The notes under the pieces: model-generated
What the model was told of the DNA's origin: nothing
What the model saw: the letters and a program-made list of their open reading frames with translations, nothing else
Database searches by the model: none
NCBI GenBank assembly: GCA_033977485.1
Contig: CM066983.1
Span: 62,181,010 to 62,245,009, forward strand
Reading direction: 5' to 3'
Length of the DNA stretch: 64,000 nt
Source: Hydrangea macrophylla
Taxonomy: Eukaryota > Streptophyta > Magnoliopsida > Cornales > Hydrangeaceae
Program-made: the position numbers and the translations under genes
In this document: positions 52,801 to 64,000 of the stretch, piece by piece
How the letters are laid out: each line of letters begins with the position of its first letter
How positions within the stretch are numbered: position 1 is the first letter of the stretch

Positions 52801-53979
52801 TGGAAGAAGAAGACTACTTCTTCTCTTTCTCTCTCTATATTTCCCTAGAGTTTCTTTCTAAGCTTTCTCTAAGCTTCCATGTCTCTCCCCTAAATGAAAG
52901 TAAATGGCTTCTTTTATAGGCAAAGGAGGGGTGGTAAATGGAGTTTTAAAGAGTTTAAAATGGTCTCCCATTGGTCCAAAATAAGCTGGGAATCAAAGCT
53001 ATGTCGTTTTGGTTTTTAATTAATCAAAATGGGACCACAAACTTAATTACAAAAATACACTGTTCTGGGGGGGAGTGCCGCGGCGGCACTGGGCCAGTGC
53101 CGCGGCGGCAGTGCTCCTCCCTTCGTCTGGATAATGCTGTTTAGGCCCCCTGAAGTTCCGGTATTCGCGAAAAGGCCCTATTTCGTCCGAAATTCACAGA
53201 AAATGCGTACGAACTCCAAATTGAGGTTATGATATACCGTTGGAAAGGTAATGGAGTCTACATTACATAAAAAATAGTTCGGGGATAGGTCACCTTGAAA
53301 AGTTTTTCGGTATTCGCTATAAAGGCTGATTTGATCGCCTTTTTCGCCTTTGAAAATTCATAATAAATTCGTTTTAAATCCAGAAATTACGTACGATATA
53401 CCATTGGAAAGCTATTGACCTCTAGTATCCATGAAAAATGTTTGAAAATTGTTTTGGTTCCCAGGTTCCAAAGTCAAATTCTGGTCAAACTGGTCAAACC
53501 TGGGATTCCCGGGAAGTTCTGGAAACCTCCGGGAGTTCCCATGAGCTGACGTTCTCTCTCGATTTTCTTTTGGAACTTGTTTTAACACTTATCTCATGAT
53601 TTAAAATGATTCTGGTGAATTCGGACGATTTCGGTCAAACTTGGTCAAACTTGGTCAAACCTAGTCAAACCTTGGTCAAACCGGTCAACGGGGACTTTCC
53701 GGGAAATTCCGGGACTTCCGGGGGTATCTGGGAGCTGACGATTTCACCCGATTTCTCTTAGAAACTCATTTTATCGCTTTTCTTACGACATAGCATGTTT
53801 ATCAGAACTTTGGGACCAAATCTGGGAGTTTTCGGGCTTTTAGGGGCATTTTGGTCATTTTGAGCATTCTGAGAGATAGAGCTGACTTCCAGGAGTCCTT
53901 TTGAGTCTTTTACGATCATTGTGAACCACCAAGCTATGGGTCTCCTAAATCTGATAGCCGACAAAATGGGGTGTCTACA
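49812..53979 (-). mobile_element. Solo LTR SL-B of the Ogre/Tat-like family, inserted in the CV3 LTR
   Basis: 4168 bp from TGTGGACACG to GGGGTGTCTACA, flanked by GCCGC (49807-49811 and 53980-53984). The empty site is visible in the CV3 5' LTR (about 61279-61284), which confirms the insertion directly. It is close to SL-A in length and order, including the diverged 0.9-kb internal duplication (GCTGTGAATAGTGGACAG at about 50730 and 51635). It has two CCGCGG units (53078, 53100), the TTGACC array (about 53633-53690) and the GAAA hairpin (about 50051-50066). The target is the GC-rich palindrome cluster of CV3. Confidence 0.93.
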
Positions 53980-55550
53980 GCCGCTCGCGCGAGTCGCTCG
54001 CGCAGTGGTGGCGCAAGTTTGTGCAGTAGCTTCGTCTTATTAATTAGTTGTAATCAATGTATTTATTTTTTTTTTAAACAATCTTAAAACAGATTCTATA
54101 TATTTTACAAAACAAAAACAGATTCGTTTCTGGAAAAACAGAAATCATATTTTGGAAAACAGTTTTTTTTTTTTTTTTTTCGTTTTACAAAAAAAAAACT
54201 GCTACTGTAATCCTCGTTTTCTGCCCAAACGGTGCAGAATCTGAGAAAATTTTATTAGACGAAAAGTGTGCAGAATCGAGTGTTGCTTGGGACATAGAGG
54301 GCAGAATCTTAATTTCCTTCGTTTTCCTAACAAAAATCTAAAAACAAAATTCTGCTACTGTTAAAATTAAAAGAGAAAATATTAGATTTAATTTCTAATA
54401 TACTTTCTCATTGGGACAATTTAAGGGCTAATACTTTGACAGTAGTCACTAGGGACTATAATCTTCCTAAATCAACTCTAAAACTCATTTTGTTTAAGTT
54501 TGGAAAATCTCCAATTTTTTTTTCAAACTATAAACTTCCACGTACGTCATCAATGGTGAATCTTAAAATTAACAACCTAAATTAGTAAATAAGGAATGAG
54601 TTACATTTTGAGTGAGTTAGTAATACTCACTGAGATTAAGTGCAAAGAGATTTGTTGAGAAAGATAACCAAATCAAGAAATCCAATACAAGCTTGGCTAT
54701 GGAAATTGAGGAGCTCTTCTCTCTAGAAATTTTCAGCAAATTGAACTCTCAAACTTTCTCTTTTCTCTCTGAAAATTCTCTCTATTTCAGTTTGTAGAAT
54801 GTGTATGAGAGTGTTGTAAGTGTGTATATATAAACTCAGCAAATATAGGAACTTGGGGGCCCAAGAATTTCTTAGGATTTCTTAATAACCCACTTTAGTT
54901 TAACAAATCTAATAATTAACCACTAATTTCTAAACTATTAGTAGATTAATAGGATTGTGCATAATGTGTAGATACCCACTAAATCTCCATCATATAAGTG
55001 TAGGTAATATATGTAGTGTGGAGTTATACCACTCTCGGATGATCCAAGGGCCAAGTATATAGGGGTCAATTTGTGGGTGTTTGGCAATTAAGCTATAGAC
55101 TTAACAATTACACATGCAAGGTACTCATTGCCAAACAAAGCACAATCAAAAGATTACTTTTCCATTAATAAAATTAAAGTAAATGTCATGTCCGACTTTA
55201 TATCAATTCAAAATCTGTGGAATTTTAGCACAGCGCGGACAGTTTTGAAAGTAAACTGGTAGTTTTATGACGCAGTGTTCGTCACAAAAATACAGAAAAT
55301 TCGGTTTAACGTAAGAATTGATTTTCTGGTTTTATAAAAATACAGTTTGAGTTTAAAAGAAATAATTCCACCGTTATGAAATACAGATTTGAAATTTAAC
55401 ACAGGTGTTACTAAATTTATAAATTGCAGTTTGACCCCAAAAGAATTTTAATGCACAATAAATAGGCCATAAGGTTATAAAACGTGACCTCGCAGATAAT
55501 ACAATTTTTAATTTAAATATAAAAATGCAATGAAAATGTAGGTTATTACA

Positions 55551-55566
55551 CCCTTCCTCCCTTAAA
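55551..55566 (-). other. CV3 polypurine tract
   Basis: The minus strand reads TTAAGGGAGGAAGGG immediately before the LTR start TGTAATAACC. Confidence 0.8.
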
Positions 55567-55595
55567 CAGAATTTCGTCCCCGAAATCAAGACTAA

Positions 55596-58500
55596 CTAGT
55601 CCTGAAACAACTCCGGGTACCTCTTCCTCATACCAGCTTCGACTTCCCACGAGGCTTCGTTCTCGTCATGGTGATTCCACTGAACCTTCACCAACGGAAT
55701 GTCTTTATTTCTTAGCTTCTTGATACTCTGATCCAAAATCTTCACGGGTCTCTCCTTGTAAGAGACGTTATGACTTGTCTCAATGTCGTCATAACTAACC
55801 ACGTGCGAGGGGTCTCGTATGTATTTTCTCAGCATACTCACATGGAATACATTGTGAACTCCTGACATCTTTGGTGGTAGCGCTAGTCTATAAGCCACTT
55901 TCCCGACACATTCTAAAATCTCGAACGGTCCGATGAAATGCAGAGCCAACTTCCCTCTCTTGAGACCAAAACGTACCACTCCTCGGGTCGGTGAAACCTT
56001 AAGAAGTACGTGATCTCCAACACTAAATTCCAAATCTTTTCGACGTCGATCGGCATAACTCTTATACCGACTTTGAGCGGTTCTCATCCTTTCCTTGACT
56101 AGGGAAATCTTTTCGTTGGTTTCTCTAACCAGATCTGGTCCCAACAATTCCGTGTCTCCAACTTCTGCCCAACACAATGGAGAACGACATGGTCGTCCGT
56201 ACAGTGCTTCGAACGGAGCCATACCGATACTCGCGTGATAACTATTGTTATAGGCAAATTCAACCAAAGGTAAGTGTGTCCTTCTTTTTCTTCAGCACTC
56301 TATACATCGAACTCTGCCAACGTCTCCAATACTCTCCATTCTCTAACCATTAAGGGGGCGATCGTTTGTCGAGTCTGTCGACTCAAGGCATCAGCGACCA
56401 CATTAGCTTTACCAGGGTGATATTCTAATGTGAAGTCGTAATCTTTGATCAACTCCATCCATCTGCGCTGCCTTATGTTCAACTCTTTCTGTGTGAACAA
56501 ATACTTCAAACTCTTGTGATCGGAGAACAAATCAAACTTCTCACCGTAGAGATAGTGTCTCCAAATCTTGAGTGCAAATACCACTGCTGCCAACTCCAGA
56601 TCATGAATGGGGTAGTTCAACTCATTCGGCTTCAGCTGTCGGGATCCATAAGCGATAACTCTACCATCTTGCATAAGTACACACCCTAATCCCTGATATG
56701 ACGCGTCACTGAAGATAGTGAACTTCTCATCAGGCTTGGGTATTGCTAGTACTGGCGCAGTAGTGAGTCTCTCTTTCAATTCCAGAAAGGCTCGCTCATG
56801 CTTCTCTGTCCACTCGAATTTCAGATTCTTCTTCGTCAATCCAGTCAAAGGTGCAGCTATTTTAGAGAATCCTTCTACAAATCTTCGATAATAACCTGCG
56901 AGTCCAAGAAAACTCCGAACTTCTGTAGGGTTGCTTGGCCTAACTCAGTTTGATACAGCATCGGTCTTGGATGAATCCACAGAAATTCCTTGAGATGACA
57001 CCTTGTGTCCCAAAAATTTCACTTCTTGTAACCAGAACTCACACTTACTAAATTTGGCATACAACTGGTGATCCTTGAGCGTCTGCATCGCAATCCATAG
57101 ATGTTGTTCGTGTTCTTCTTCTGACTTAGAATAGATCAAAATATCATCTATGAAGACGATGACAAACTGATCTAAATAAGGTTTGAACACTTTGTTCATC
57201 AGATCCATAAACACTGCCGGGGCATTCGTCATTCCAAATGGCATCACCAAAAATTCATAATGACCATATCGGGTTCTGAATACAGTCTTAGGTATATCTT
57301 CCTTCCGTACCCTCAACTGATGATATCCCGACCTTAGGTCTATCTTGGAAAATGTCGTCGCTCCTTGTAGTTGATCAAACAAATCGTCGATCTGAGGCAA
57401 AGGATACTTGTTCTTGATCGTCACCCGGTTTAATTCCCTGTAATCGATACATAATCTGAGTGTCCCGTCTTTCTTCTTCACAAATAACACTGGTGCTCCC
57501 CAAGGCGATGTACTTGGACGTATAAAACCTAGGTTCTCGAGCTCTTGAACTTGTTCCTTAAGTTCCAACAATTCGGTGGGGGCCATTCTGTAGGGAACCT
57601 TGGTGATCGGAGTCGTACCCGGTATGAGCTCAATACAGAACTCTATACTTCTCTCGGGCGGTAAGCCAGAAACGTCTTGAAATACTTCCTCGAAGTCCTT
57701 GACTATAGGTATGGATGACACTGTCAACTTTGTACTGGCGACTTCGATGTTGGCTAAACACCTTGTGAGGAACATATCTCCCAAAGGATTACACTGAAAA
57801 TCAAACGATTGATTCTCGTTGTTGGAGAATATAATTCTCTTCCTCGCACAATTCAGTGTTGCTTGATTCTGAGATAGCCAATCCATCCCTAGGATTATGT
57901 CGAACTCCTTTATTGAGAGGACAATCAATCTAGATGGGATCTCACGGTCTCCTACCCGTAGAGGACAATCCTTGCACACATGTCCTAACTTGACTGAGGC
58001 TCCTAATGGTGAGGTAGCTTTCAAAGCTTTCTCTAACCGATGAGGTAAAATACCCAGTCTCCGAATAGTATTAACAGATATGAATGAAAGAGCAGCACCC
58101 GTATCAAATAAAACTTTAACTTGGGAGTTAAACAGGGTTAATGTACCTTCCATTGCTTGCTGATCAGGTTGAGCTTTTCCATAATCTCCTTCTTCATAAA
58201 CAGTTCCGTCATATCCGGCGGCATCAGGAATAACAACATTCACATGAGTCTGTCCCTGTTGACCATAAGTCACCTACTTAGGAGCAGTGCAGAACCTACT
58301 GATGTGTCCTGGTTCACCACAGTTGTAGCAGACTATTCCTGGCTGAGCAGCACGCCTTGGTGCCTTGCAGTCCCGAGCCAAATGACCAGGGTTGCCACAG
58401 TTGAAGCATTTTCCACCACTACTTCCTTCTCCTGCTCGGGGTTGAGTCGGATAGGTAATAGCTTGTGCCTTCTTGCTCCCGTCAAAATTCCTCTTCTACC

Positions 58501-59248
58501 CTTGGGTACGATTCACCGGTGGTCTATTCCCAAAATTTCCCCTCTGAGGTGGTCGAAATTCGAACTGCTTACGGTTCACTCTAGCATCTTCTTCCAGATC
58601 GGTAGCTAAACCAACAAGTCCTTCAAACGACTTATCCAAATGACCGAGAGTCAGACGGCGAATCTGCGGTGTCAGCCCTTGGTTATACTTACGAATCTTC
58701 TTCTCCTCAGTATCAACCATGTGAGGGGCAAACCGAGACAGCCTCTCGAACTGAGTAGTGTACTCTTGCACTGACTTAGTCCCCTGAGTTAAATCCATGA
58801 ACTCCTTCTCTTTCCTGTGCCTTTCTGTAGCTGGGAAATACTTTTCTAGGAACCTTCCTTTGAATACGGTCCAGGTCATTCCTGTAGCAGCTATGTTCCC
58901 AATAGTGGCTATCACCGAATCCCACCAATCTGCGGCGGCATCGGTCAGTTGAAATGTAGCCAATCTCCTCTTATCCATCTCGTTGCACTGAACAGCTTCG
59001 AACATACGGTCCATTTGTCTTAACCATTGTTCGGCCTTCCAGGGCTCTACGGTACCCGCAAACTGCTCGGGTCTTAGCGCACGGAACCTCTCTAGTAACT
59101 TATCCCCACTTTGACGGTCTCGGCGGTTGTCATTCGTATTACTGATTCTTTCCAGATGTTTGACAAACGCTTCGAACATTCCCGTAGGATCGGCAGCCTC
59201 GGGCGCTCCTTCGATCAAATTCCTGTTTCTCCTTGGTCTCCCAGCCAT
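55596..59248 (-). pseudogene. CV3 gag-pol with deleted integrase core
   Basis: Minus-strand frame starting MAGRPRRNRN (59248; a further upstream ATG exists at 59287). Order: gag domain (WKAEQWLRQMDRMF, FLEKYFPATERHRKEKEF), two zinc knuckles ([14 protein letters not shown] and [14 protein letters not shown], about 58297-58415), protease ([12 protein letters not shown]), RT with FIDDILIYS, RNaseH ([17 protein letters not shown]), then a junction at about 56275-56290. There the linker LAEFDV passes almost directly into VEFAYNNSYH, so the zinc region and all three catalytic residues of integrase are missing. The C-terminal domain and chromodomain (VKVQWNHHDENEASWE) remain, in another frame. Stops at 58496-58498 (TAG), 58274-58276 (TAG) and 56945-56947 (TGA) all fit C-to-T or G-to-A changes. 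Not autonomous. Confidence 0.93.
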
Positions 59249-59936
59249 TCTATGCATGATAGTGATAGTAGAATGAGAAACATGCATGCAACAGTACTAT
59301 GAAGTAATTTAAATGACTACAATTTTCAAAGGAGTATATATCACTATATCACATACTCGTATTATAACATAAGCATACAATAAAATCCAATTATGTAATA
59401 TATATCAAGTACACATAATATACTAAACACGTATTCGAACTAGGGTTGTCTAATAGCAAAGAGGTCGTATTCTTATTCTTATTCTCCATACTCTGGGCTG
59501 TGGGCCATGCTGACTGTTTCCGAGATTTGACTCAGGAAGTTGGTCAGTGCCTAAGCTATTAATGAGGGCTATGGTATGCTTTAACTCCTTAGAAACTCGG
59601 CTACTATCCGTCTGTAGGGGCATCATAAATTATGGCCATCTCGGCTAATTCTAAATGGATACGTCTGAAAATATATGGAAATTGCTATCATTTTTGTCGA
59701 TGTGACAAGACAATCGTGTAATCATCTCTATGACGAAACCAACCTAGAACTTAGTTTCTGAACTAAGGATAATCCGTACTAAACTAAAACTGGAACTTAG
59801 TTGTTCGGTAAATATGAGCTTGGTAAATCAGACTATTCTTAGAGAAACTTGGTTGTATAGCTTAGTAAAACTTAAAGGTAACCTGTGTCACTAGTCTGTG
59901 GCGTGAATAACTGAGCCTGGTCAATCTAGGAAACAT
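59249..59936 (-). other. CV3 leader
   Basis: Untranslated region between primer site and gag; no other frame of note. Confidence 0.7.
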
Positions 59937-59949
59937 GGCTCTGATACCA
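59937..59949 (-). other. CV3 primer binding site (initiator tRNA-Met type)
   Basis: The minus strand reads TGGTATCAGAGCC, the classic complement of the initiator Met tRNA 3' end. It is separated by 8 bp from the LTR end at 59958. Confidence 0.9.
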
Positions 59950-61267
59950 CTAAATCCTGTCACGCCCCGACGTAGCATAAATATGGAAAGCGTTTAATTT
60001 CCTTTATGGACCCGTAGGTCGCGACAGTTTGAAGGATCGATTCCGTCCCAAACATCGAACAACGTAAAACCATTAATCAGAGTAGAGCAATCAAGGCTTA
60101 TAAAATTTTTCTAACTTATTACATATTACAGTACGGGGTCTACTAAGGCACAAGCCGCCTTAAAACAAAACAATAACTTAGTGTCTATTACAGTTATCCT
60201 TATTACAAACCCAGTTATAACTTAAAGACATATAATCATTAAGCAAGTTTCTCATTCCAAAAGCCGCCATTCTCAGTTAGCGTAGTCATAAGTTTCCTCC
60301 TGATTATAACCTGAAAAGCCTGAACACGAATGTCCAGGACACATCAACGCCGTCAGCTTCAAGAAGCTGGTGAGTATTAAAAACATAACTTTGAATGTAA
60401 AACATACTCATTTACCTTTTTCCCATTTCCATTTAAATCCACAAGTTTATATTTAAGATAAAGAGCTCGTTTAGAAAACAACCACAACATTATTTAAAAG
60501 ATAAATTCACACATATGTGACCGTGTATGAGAATGATGCACCATCTCATCTGACCGACTCTTTTCTCTCGACAAAACCCAACAACCCACTATCCTACTCC
60601 TGGTATCTTTGAAACACTAAGATAGCCACACTTTAGCAACGGGGCGCCAGGGAGTGTCCAGTTTGCCTCACACTTTGGTCCGGAGTACCAGGGAGTGTCC
60701 ATTGCCTCACACTTTGAATACCCTAACCGCCATGCAAATACTGGAGCAACCTCACGCAGTATCCAGACTCGAGTATCAGGGAGTGTCCGTAGGCCACACT
60801 TTAGCACTACCATGGGTGCCAGTGAGTGTCCAAGTTCGGCGTCACACACTTTAACGCTTCCATGGGCGTCAGGGAGTGTCCATATTTGCCACCGTCGCAT
60901 TTCAAAGATACCCTCGCCGTAACCTCAACCATAACCACAACCACAACTGCAAATCTCAATCTCAATCTCAATCTCATACTCTTTTCACACTGACCATTAC
61001 TCTTTCCACACTGACTGACACCCACATGCATGCACAACAGACTCCATATGAATGTCATCAAACTTTAAACATAAAGGAATTCACAGAATTATAGAAATAA
61101 CGCGCGTACGGGGATTGAAAATTCGTAATTCATTGCCTTAATCATTTTAAACATAACTAATAGCATTCTGTGTTAATAAATTTCCAAACAGGACCTTAAC
61201 AGTACTTTAAATTTCATCCCAAACAGTCCCTGACCACAAAACAAGCAAAACTAGAAACTGCCGGAAA

Positions 61268-61305
61268 TCGCGCGCGCAGGCCGCTCGCGCGAGTCGCTCG
61301 CGCAG
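61268..61305 (-). repeat. CV3 GC palindrome cluster (CTCGCGCGAG)
   Basis: TCGCGCGCGC (61268-61277), CTCGCGCGAG (61284-61293) and the near copy CTCGCGCAG (61297-61305). Denser than the arrays of the other families. It lies about 1.31 kb before the LTR 3' end, the same distance as array A of CV2. In the 3' LTR this cluster is the insertion site of SL-B. Confidence 0.7.
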
Positions 61306-62123
61306 TGGTGGCGCAAGTTTGTGCAGTAGCTTCGTCTTATTAATTAGTTGTAATCAATGTATTTTTTTTTTTTTAAACAATCTTAAAACAGATTCTATAT
61401 ATTTTACAAAACAAAAACAGATTCGTTTCTGGAAAAACAGAAATCATATTTTGGAAAACAGTTTTTTTTTTTTTTTTTCGTTTTACAAAAAAAAAACTGC
61501 TACTGTAATCCTCGTTTTCTGCCCAAACGGTGCAGAATCTGAGAAAATTTTATTAGACGAAAAGTGTGCAGAATCGAGTGTTGCTTGGGACAGAGCGGGC
61601 AGAATCTTAAATTTCCTTCGTTTTCCTAACAAAAATCTAAAAACAAAATTCTGCTACTGTTAAAATTAAAAGAGAAAATATTAGATTTAATTTCTAATAT
61701 ACTTTCTCATTGGGACAATTTAAGGGCTAATACTTTGACAGTAGTCACTAGGGACTATAATCTTCCTAAATCAACTCTAAAACTCATTTTGTTTAAGTTT
61801 GGAAAATCTCCAAATTTTTTTTCAAACTATAAACTTCCACGTACGTCATCAATGGTGAATCTTAAAATTAACTACCTAAATCAGTAAATAAGGAATGAGT
61901 TACATTTTGAGTGAGTTAGTAATACTCACTGAGATTAAGTGCAAAGAGATTTGTTGAGAAAGATAACCAAATCAAGAAATCCAATACAAGCTTGGCTATG
62001 GAAATTGAGGAGCTCTTCTCTCTAGAAATTTTCAGCAGATTGAACTCTCAAACTTTCTCTTTTCTCTCTGAAAATTCTCTCTATTTCAGTTTGTAGAATG
62101 TGTATGAGAGTGTTGTAAGTGTG

Positions 62124-62133
62124 TATATATAAA
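62124..62133 (-). promoter_or_regulatory. CV3 5' LTR TATA box
   Basis: The minus strand reads TTTATATATA, about 715 bp into the LTR. The same site is at about 54826-54835 in the 3' LTR. Confidence 0.6.
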
Positions 62134-62854
62134 CTCAGCAAATATAGGAACTTGGGGGCCCAAGAATTTCTTAGGATTTCTTAATAACCCATTTTAGTTT
62201 AACAAATCTAATAATTAACCACTAATTTCTAAACTATTAGTAGATTAATAGGATTGTGCATAATGTGTAGATACCCACTAAATCTCCATCATATAAGTGT
62301 AGGTAATATATGTAGTGTGGAGTTATACCACTCTCGGATGATCCAAGGGCCAAGTATATAGGGGTCAATTTGTGGGTGTTTGGCAATTAAGCTATAGACT
62401 TAACAATTACACATGCAAGGTACTCATTGCCAAACAAAGCACAATCAAAAGATTACTTTTCCATTAATAAAATTAAAGTAAATGTCATGTCCGACTTTAT
62501 ATCAATTCAAAATCTGTGGAATTTTAGCACAGCACGGACAGCTTTGAAAGTAAACTGGTAGTTTTGTGACGCAGTGTTCGTCACAAAAATACAGAAAATT
62601 CGGTTTAACGTAAGAATTGATTTTCTGGTTTTATAAAAATACAGTTTGAGTATAAAAGAAATAATTCCACCGTTTTGAAATACAGATTTGAAATTTAACA
62701 CAGGTGTTACTAAATTTATAAATTGCAGTTTGACCCCAAAAGAATTTTAATGCACAATAAATAGGCCATAAGGTTATAAAACGTGACCTCGCAGATAATA
62801 CAATTTTTAATTTAAATATAAAAATGCAATGAAAATGTAGGTTATTACACTTGT

Positions 62855-64000
62855 GTTGTTGACTCTATGGCTTATTGCTTACTTCTTTACTCTTGTGCCA
62901 TGTCAACTTCGTTTTTCTTTTTCTTCTTTTCTTTGTGTATTCTACCATTGCAGTCACAGTTTTACCGCATGCTTCTGTTGGAGTCCGGTAATATTTTTCT
63001 TCCCCTTATACTTTCTTGTTTCATTGAGGACAATGTTTGGTCCTAGTTGGGGGGTGTGAGAGCCTGCTCTCCATTGCAATTGCAAGTTTTGGATTAAAAA
63101 AAATAAAAAATCTCGTGTTTCCAATGATTTTAGTATAGTTGCCCCGTGGTAATGCCGATCAATGACATTTTTCTTGAGAATGTTCTTCTGATTTTAGTAT
63201 ATGACATTTTGTAATCCTATTAGCTCCATTACTATCTTGGTCATAGTAAATTGCATGAAGTTTCAAATCTTGGTTTATCAAGCACGTTGCATGAATACTT
63301 GTGTTAGGAGGGTGTTTAATGCAATTGTCATTCGAAAATTGTTCGAAACATATGTGGAGACGATGCCTTTGTGAGCTTTTGGTCCTTCCTCCCATTGTTG
63401 AGTGTTACATACTTCAATTCTCTCTTTTTGAAAAACATACATAAGTCGTAGATAATCTCATCTTCTTGCTTTGGTTGTTCATTAGAGGAATCTTTTTGTG
63501 TGGAATGCAAAACTCTTGCTTGCCTGTCATCGTAGTGGAGAACTAAGAATCACATTGGTCGAGAAAATGATTTTAGATCCTTCCTTTTACCATTTCTAAC
63601 CTCAACCACACATACCCTTCCTTCACTTAACCATACATCTTCCATATCCACGTTTGAATTACATTTTTGGGATATCTTAGCATGAGATCGCGTGTGTAAA
63701 GTTGTAAAAGGGATTGAGCCATGTTGTTGTGAGAGTACAAAGAACAAAAAAAAAAAAAAAAAGCTTCATAGTCAATTGTACTTCTCTTTTTGAGCTTCAA
63801 AGAAATAGTTGTGGATAATTCATCTCTTGTGGTTATTTGTATCCATGCATTCCAATAAATCCCAAGTTTGTACCCAAACATCTCACTTCATTTCCCCTTG
63901 TCCTTCACCTCATATCACTTTTCCACTTTACATCTCCCTCAAGGTCCTAGTTGATCCTCAAGTTGTGTGATTCAAAGTTTGAAACGGATGTGACAAGTAG
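62855..64000 (+). other. Athila 3' noncoding part, right of CV3
   Basis: Continuation of Athila after the CV3 target copy. At 63021-63056 the string CATTGAGGACAATG followed by GTTGGGGGGTG matches a motif I associate with the 3' part of Athila elements. Nothing up to 64000 matches the 5' LTR, so the 3' LTR should lie further right. An A run (18 bases) is at about 63747-63764. No coding frame is supported. Confidence 0.65.

Larger units (their letters stand above)
48485..55550 (-). repeat. CV3 3' LTR, interrupted by solo LTR SL-B
   Basis: TGTCACGCCCCGACG at 48485 to GGTTATTACA at 55550 (plus-strand reading). SL-B (49812-53979) and a copy of GCCGC are inserted; removing them gives alignment with the 5' LTR (59958-62849). 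Confidence 0.93.
48485..62849 (-). mobile_element. CV3 chromovirus, inserted in Athila
   Basis: Complete minus-strand element with two LTRs, flanked by target duplication CTTGT (48480-48484 and 62850-62854). Net of the SL-B insertion the LTRs are 2893 and 2892 bp and differ at only scattered positions, so insertion is recent. Internal region 55551-59957: polypurine tract, gag-pol remnant, leader, primer site. It belongs to the same broad lineage as CV2 (shared termini and pol), probably Tekay/Del. Confidence 0.95.
59958..62849 (-). repeat. CV3 5' LTR
   Basis: 2892 bp, TGTAATAACC (minus strand, at 62849) to GGGGCGTGACA (59958). It holds the promoter that drives CV3: TATA at 62124-62133, a GC palindrome cluster at 61268-61305, GAGTGTCC repeats and a CAGCTTCTTGAAGCTG hairpin (about 60355-60370). 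Confidence 0.95.
18425..64000 (+). mobile_element. Athila-like Ty3/gypsy element, inserted in CV2, itself holding two insertions
   Basis: It comprises a 5' LTR, an Asp-tRNA-type primer site, gag-protease, pol, a palindrome array, a second ORF and a 3' noncoding part. Assignment rests on the DLGAS protease motif, the FMDDFSVFG RT motif, the TGGCGCCGTTGCCGGGGA primer site and the second ORF. The Ogre element (27357-47618) and CV3 (48485-62849) are inserted in it. Subtracting these and their target copies leaves about 10.9 kb of Athila sequence in the window. The 3' LTR was not found and should lie beyond 64000. Confidence 0.85.

Noticed and set aside
63048..63060. Start of the Athila 3' LTR at TGTGAGAGCC after GTTGGGGGG
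   Set aside because: The following 940 bases do not match the 5' LTR at 18425-19740, so this is a conserved internal motif rather than the LTR border.

Overview
The window is intergenic DNA from a large plant nuclear genome, most likely a eudicot. It is almost entirely nested LTR retrotransposons of the Ty3/gypsy superfamily: chromoviruses (Tekay/Del-like), an Athila-like element and a giant Tat/Ogre-like element. The only host-gene signal is one exon resembling plant WDR82/Swd2 WD40 proteins (6791-6891). No bacterial-style features, tRNA or rRNA genes were seen.

Layout. 1-3235: 3' end of a plus-strand chromovirus (CV1; integrase, chromodomain, 3' LTR). 3236-9623: low-complexity, AT-rich host sequence with the WD40 exon and, at its right end, palindromic repeats like the subterminal repeats of a CACTA transposon. 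9624 to beyond the right edge: an old minus-strand chromovirus (CV2) that received a solo LTR (SL-A, 13435-17620, TSD CTATG) and an Athila-like element (18425 to beyond 64000). The Athila element received a 20.3-kb Ogre/Tat-like element (27357-47618, TSD CCACC) inside its second ORF, and a minus-strand chromovirus (CV3, 48485-62849, TSD CTTGT) in its 3' noncoding part. CV3's 3' LTR received a second solo LTR (SL-B, 49812-53979, TSD GCCGC). Four insertion levels can be read directly from target-site duplications.

The Ogre-like element is the best preserved. It has near-identical 3.2-3.3-kb LTRs, a gag-protease-RT-RNaseH-aRNaseH-integrase frame broken by one stop, and, antisense between integrase and the 3' LTR, an intact 332-codon ORF plus a multi-exon gene of the plant-mobile-domain (PMD) type with clear GT-AG introns. 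CV2 and the Athila pol are pseudogenes. CV3 is young but lacks the integrase catalytic core.

The most interesting signal is shared by otherwise unrelated elements: each family carries a compact cluster of short palindromes unique to that family, usually in small arrays stepped by about 20-23 bp. They are CAGTCGACTG (CV1), CAATCGATTG (CV2), CTCGCGCGAG (CV3, dense cluster), GGATCGATCC (Athila) and GTGCCGCCGCGGCAC (Ogre and both solo LTRs). In the Athila, CV2 and Ogre LTRs an array lies just upstream of a TATA box. In Athila and Ogre a second copy lies internally, just upstream of a secondary transcription unit (ORF2; the antisense PMD gene) that begins with a spliced 5' leader. I read this as a family-specific cis-regulatory code, possibly read by a dedicated DNA-binding factor. 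The arrays are visible in the sequence; the function is inference.
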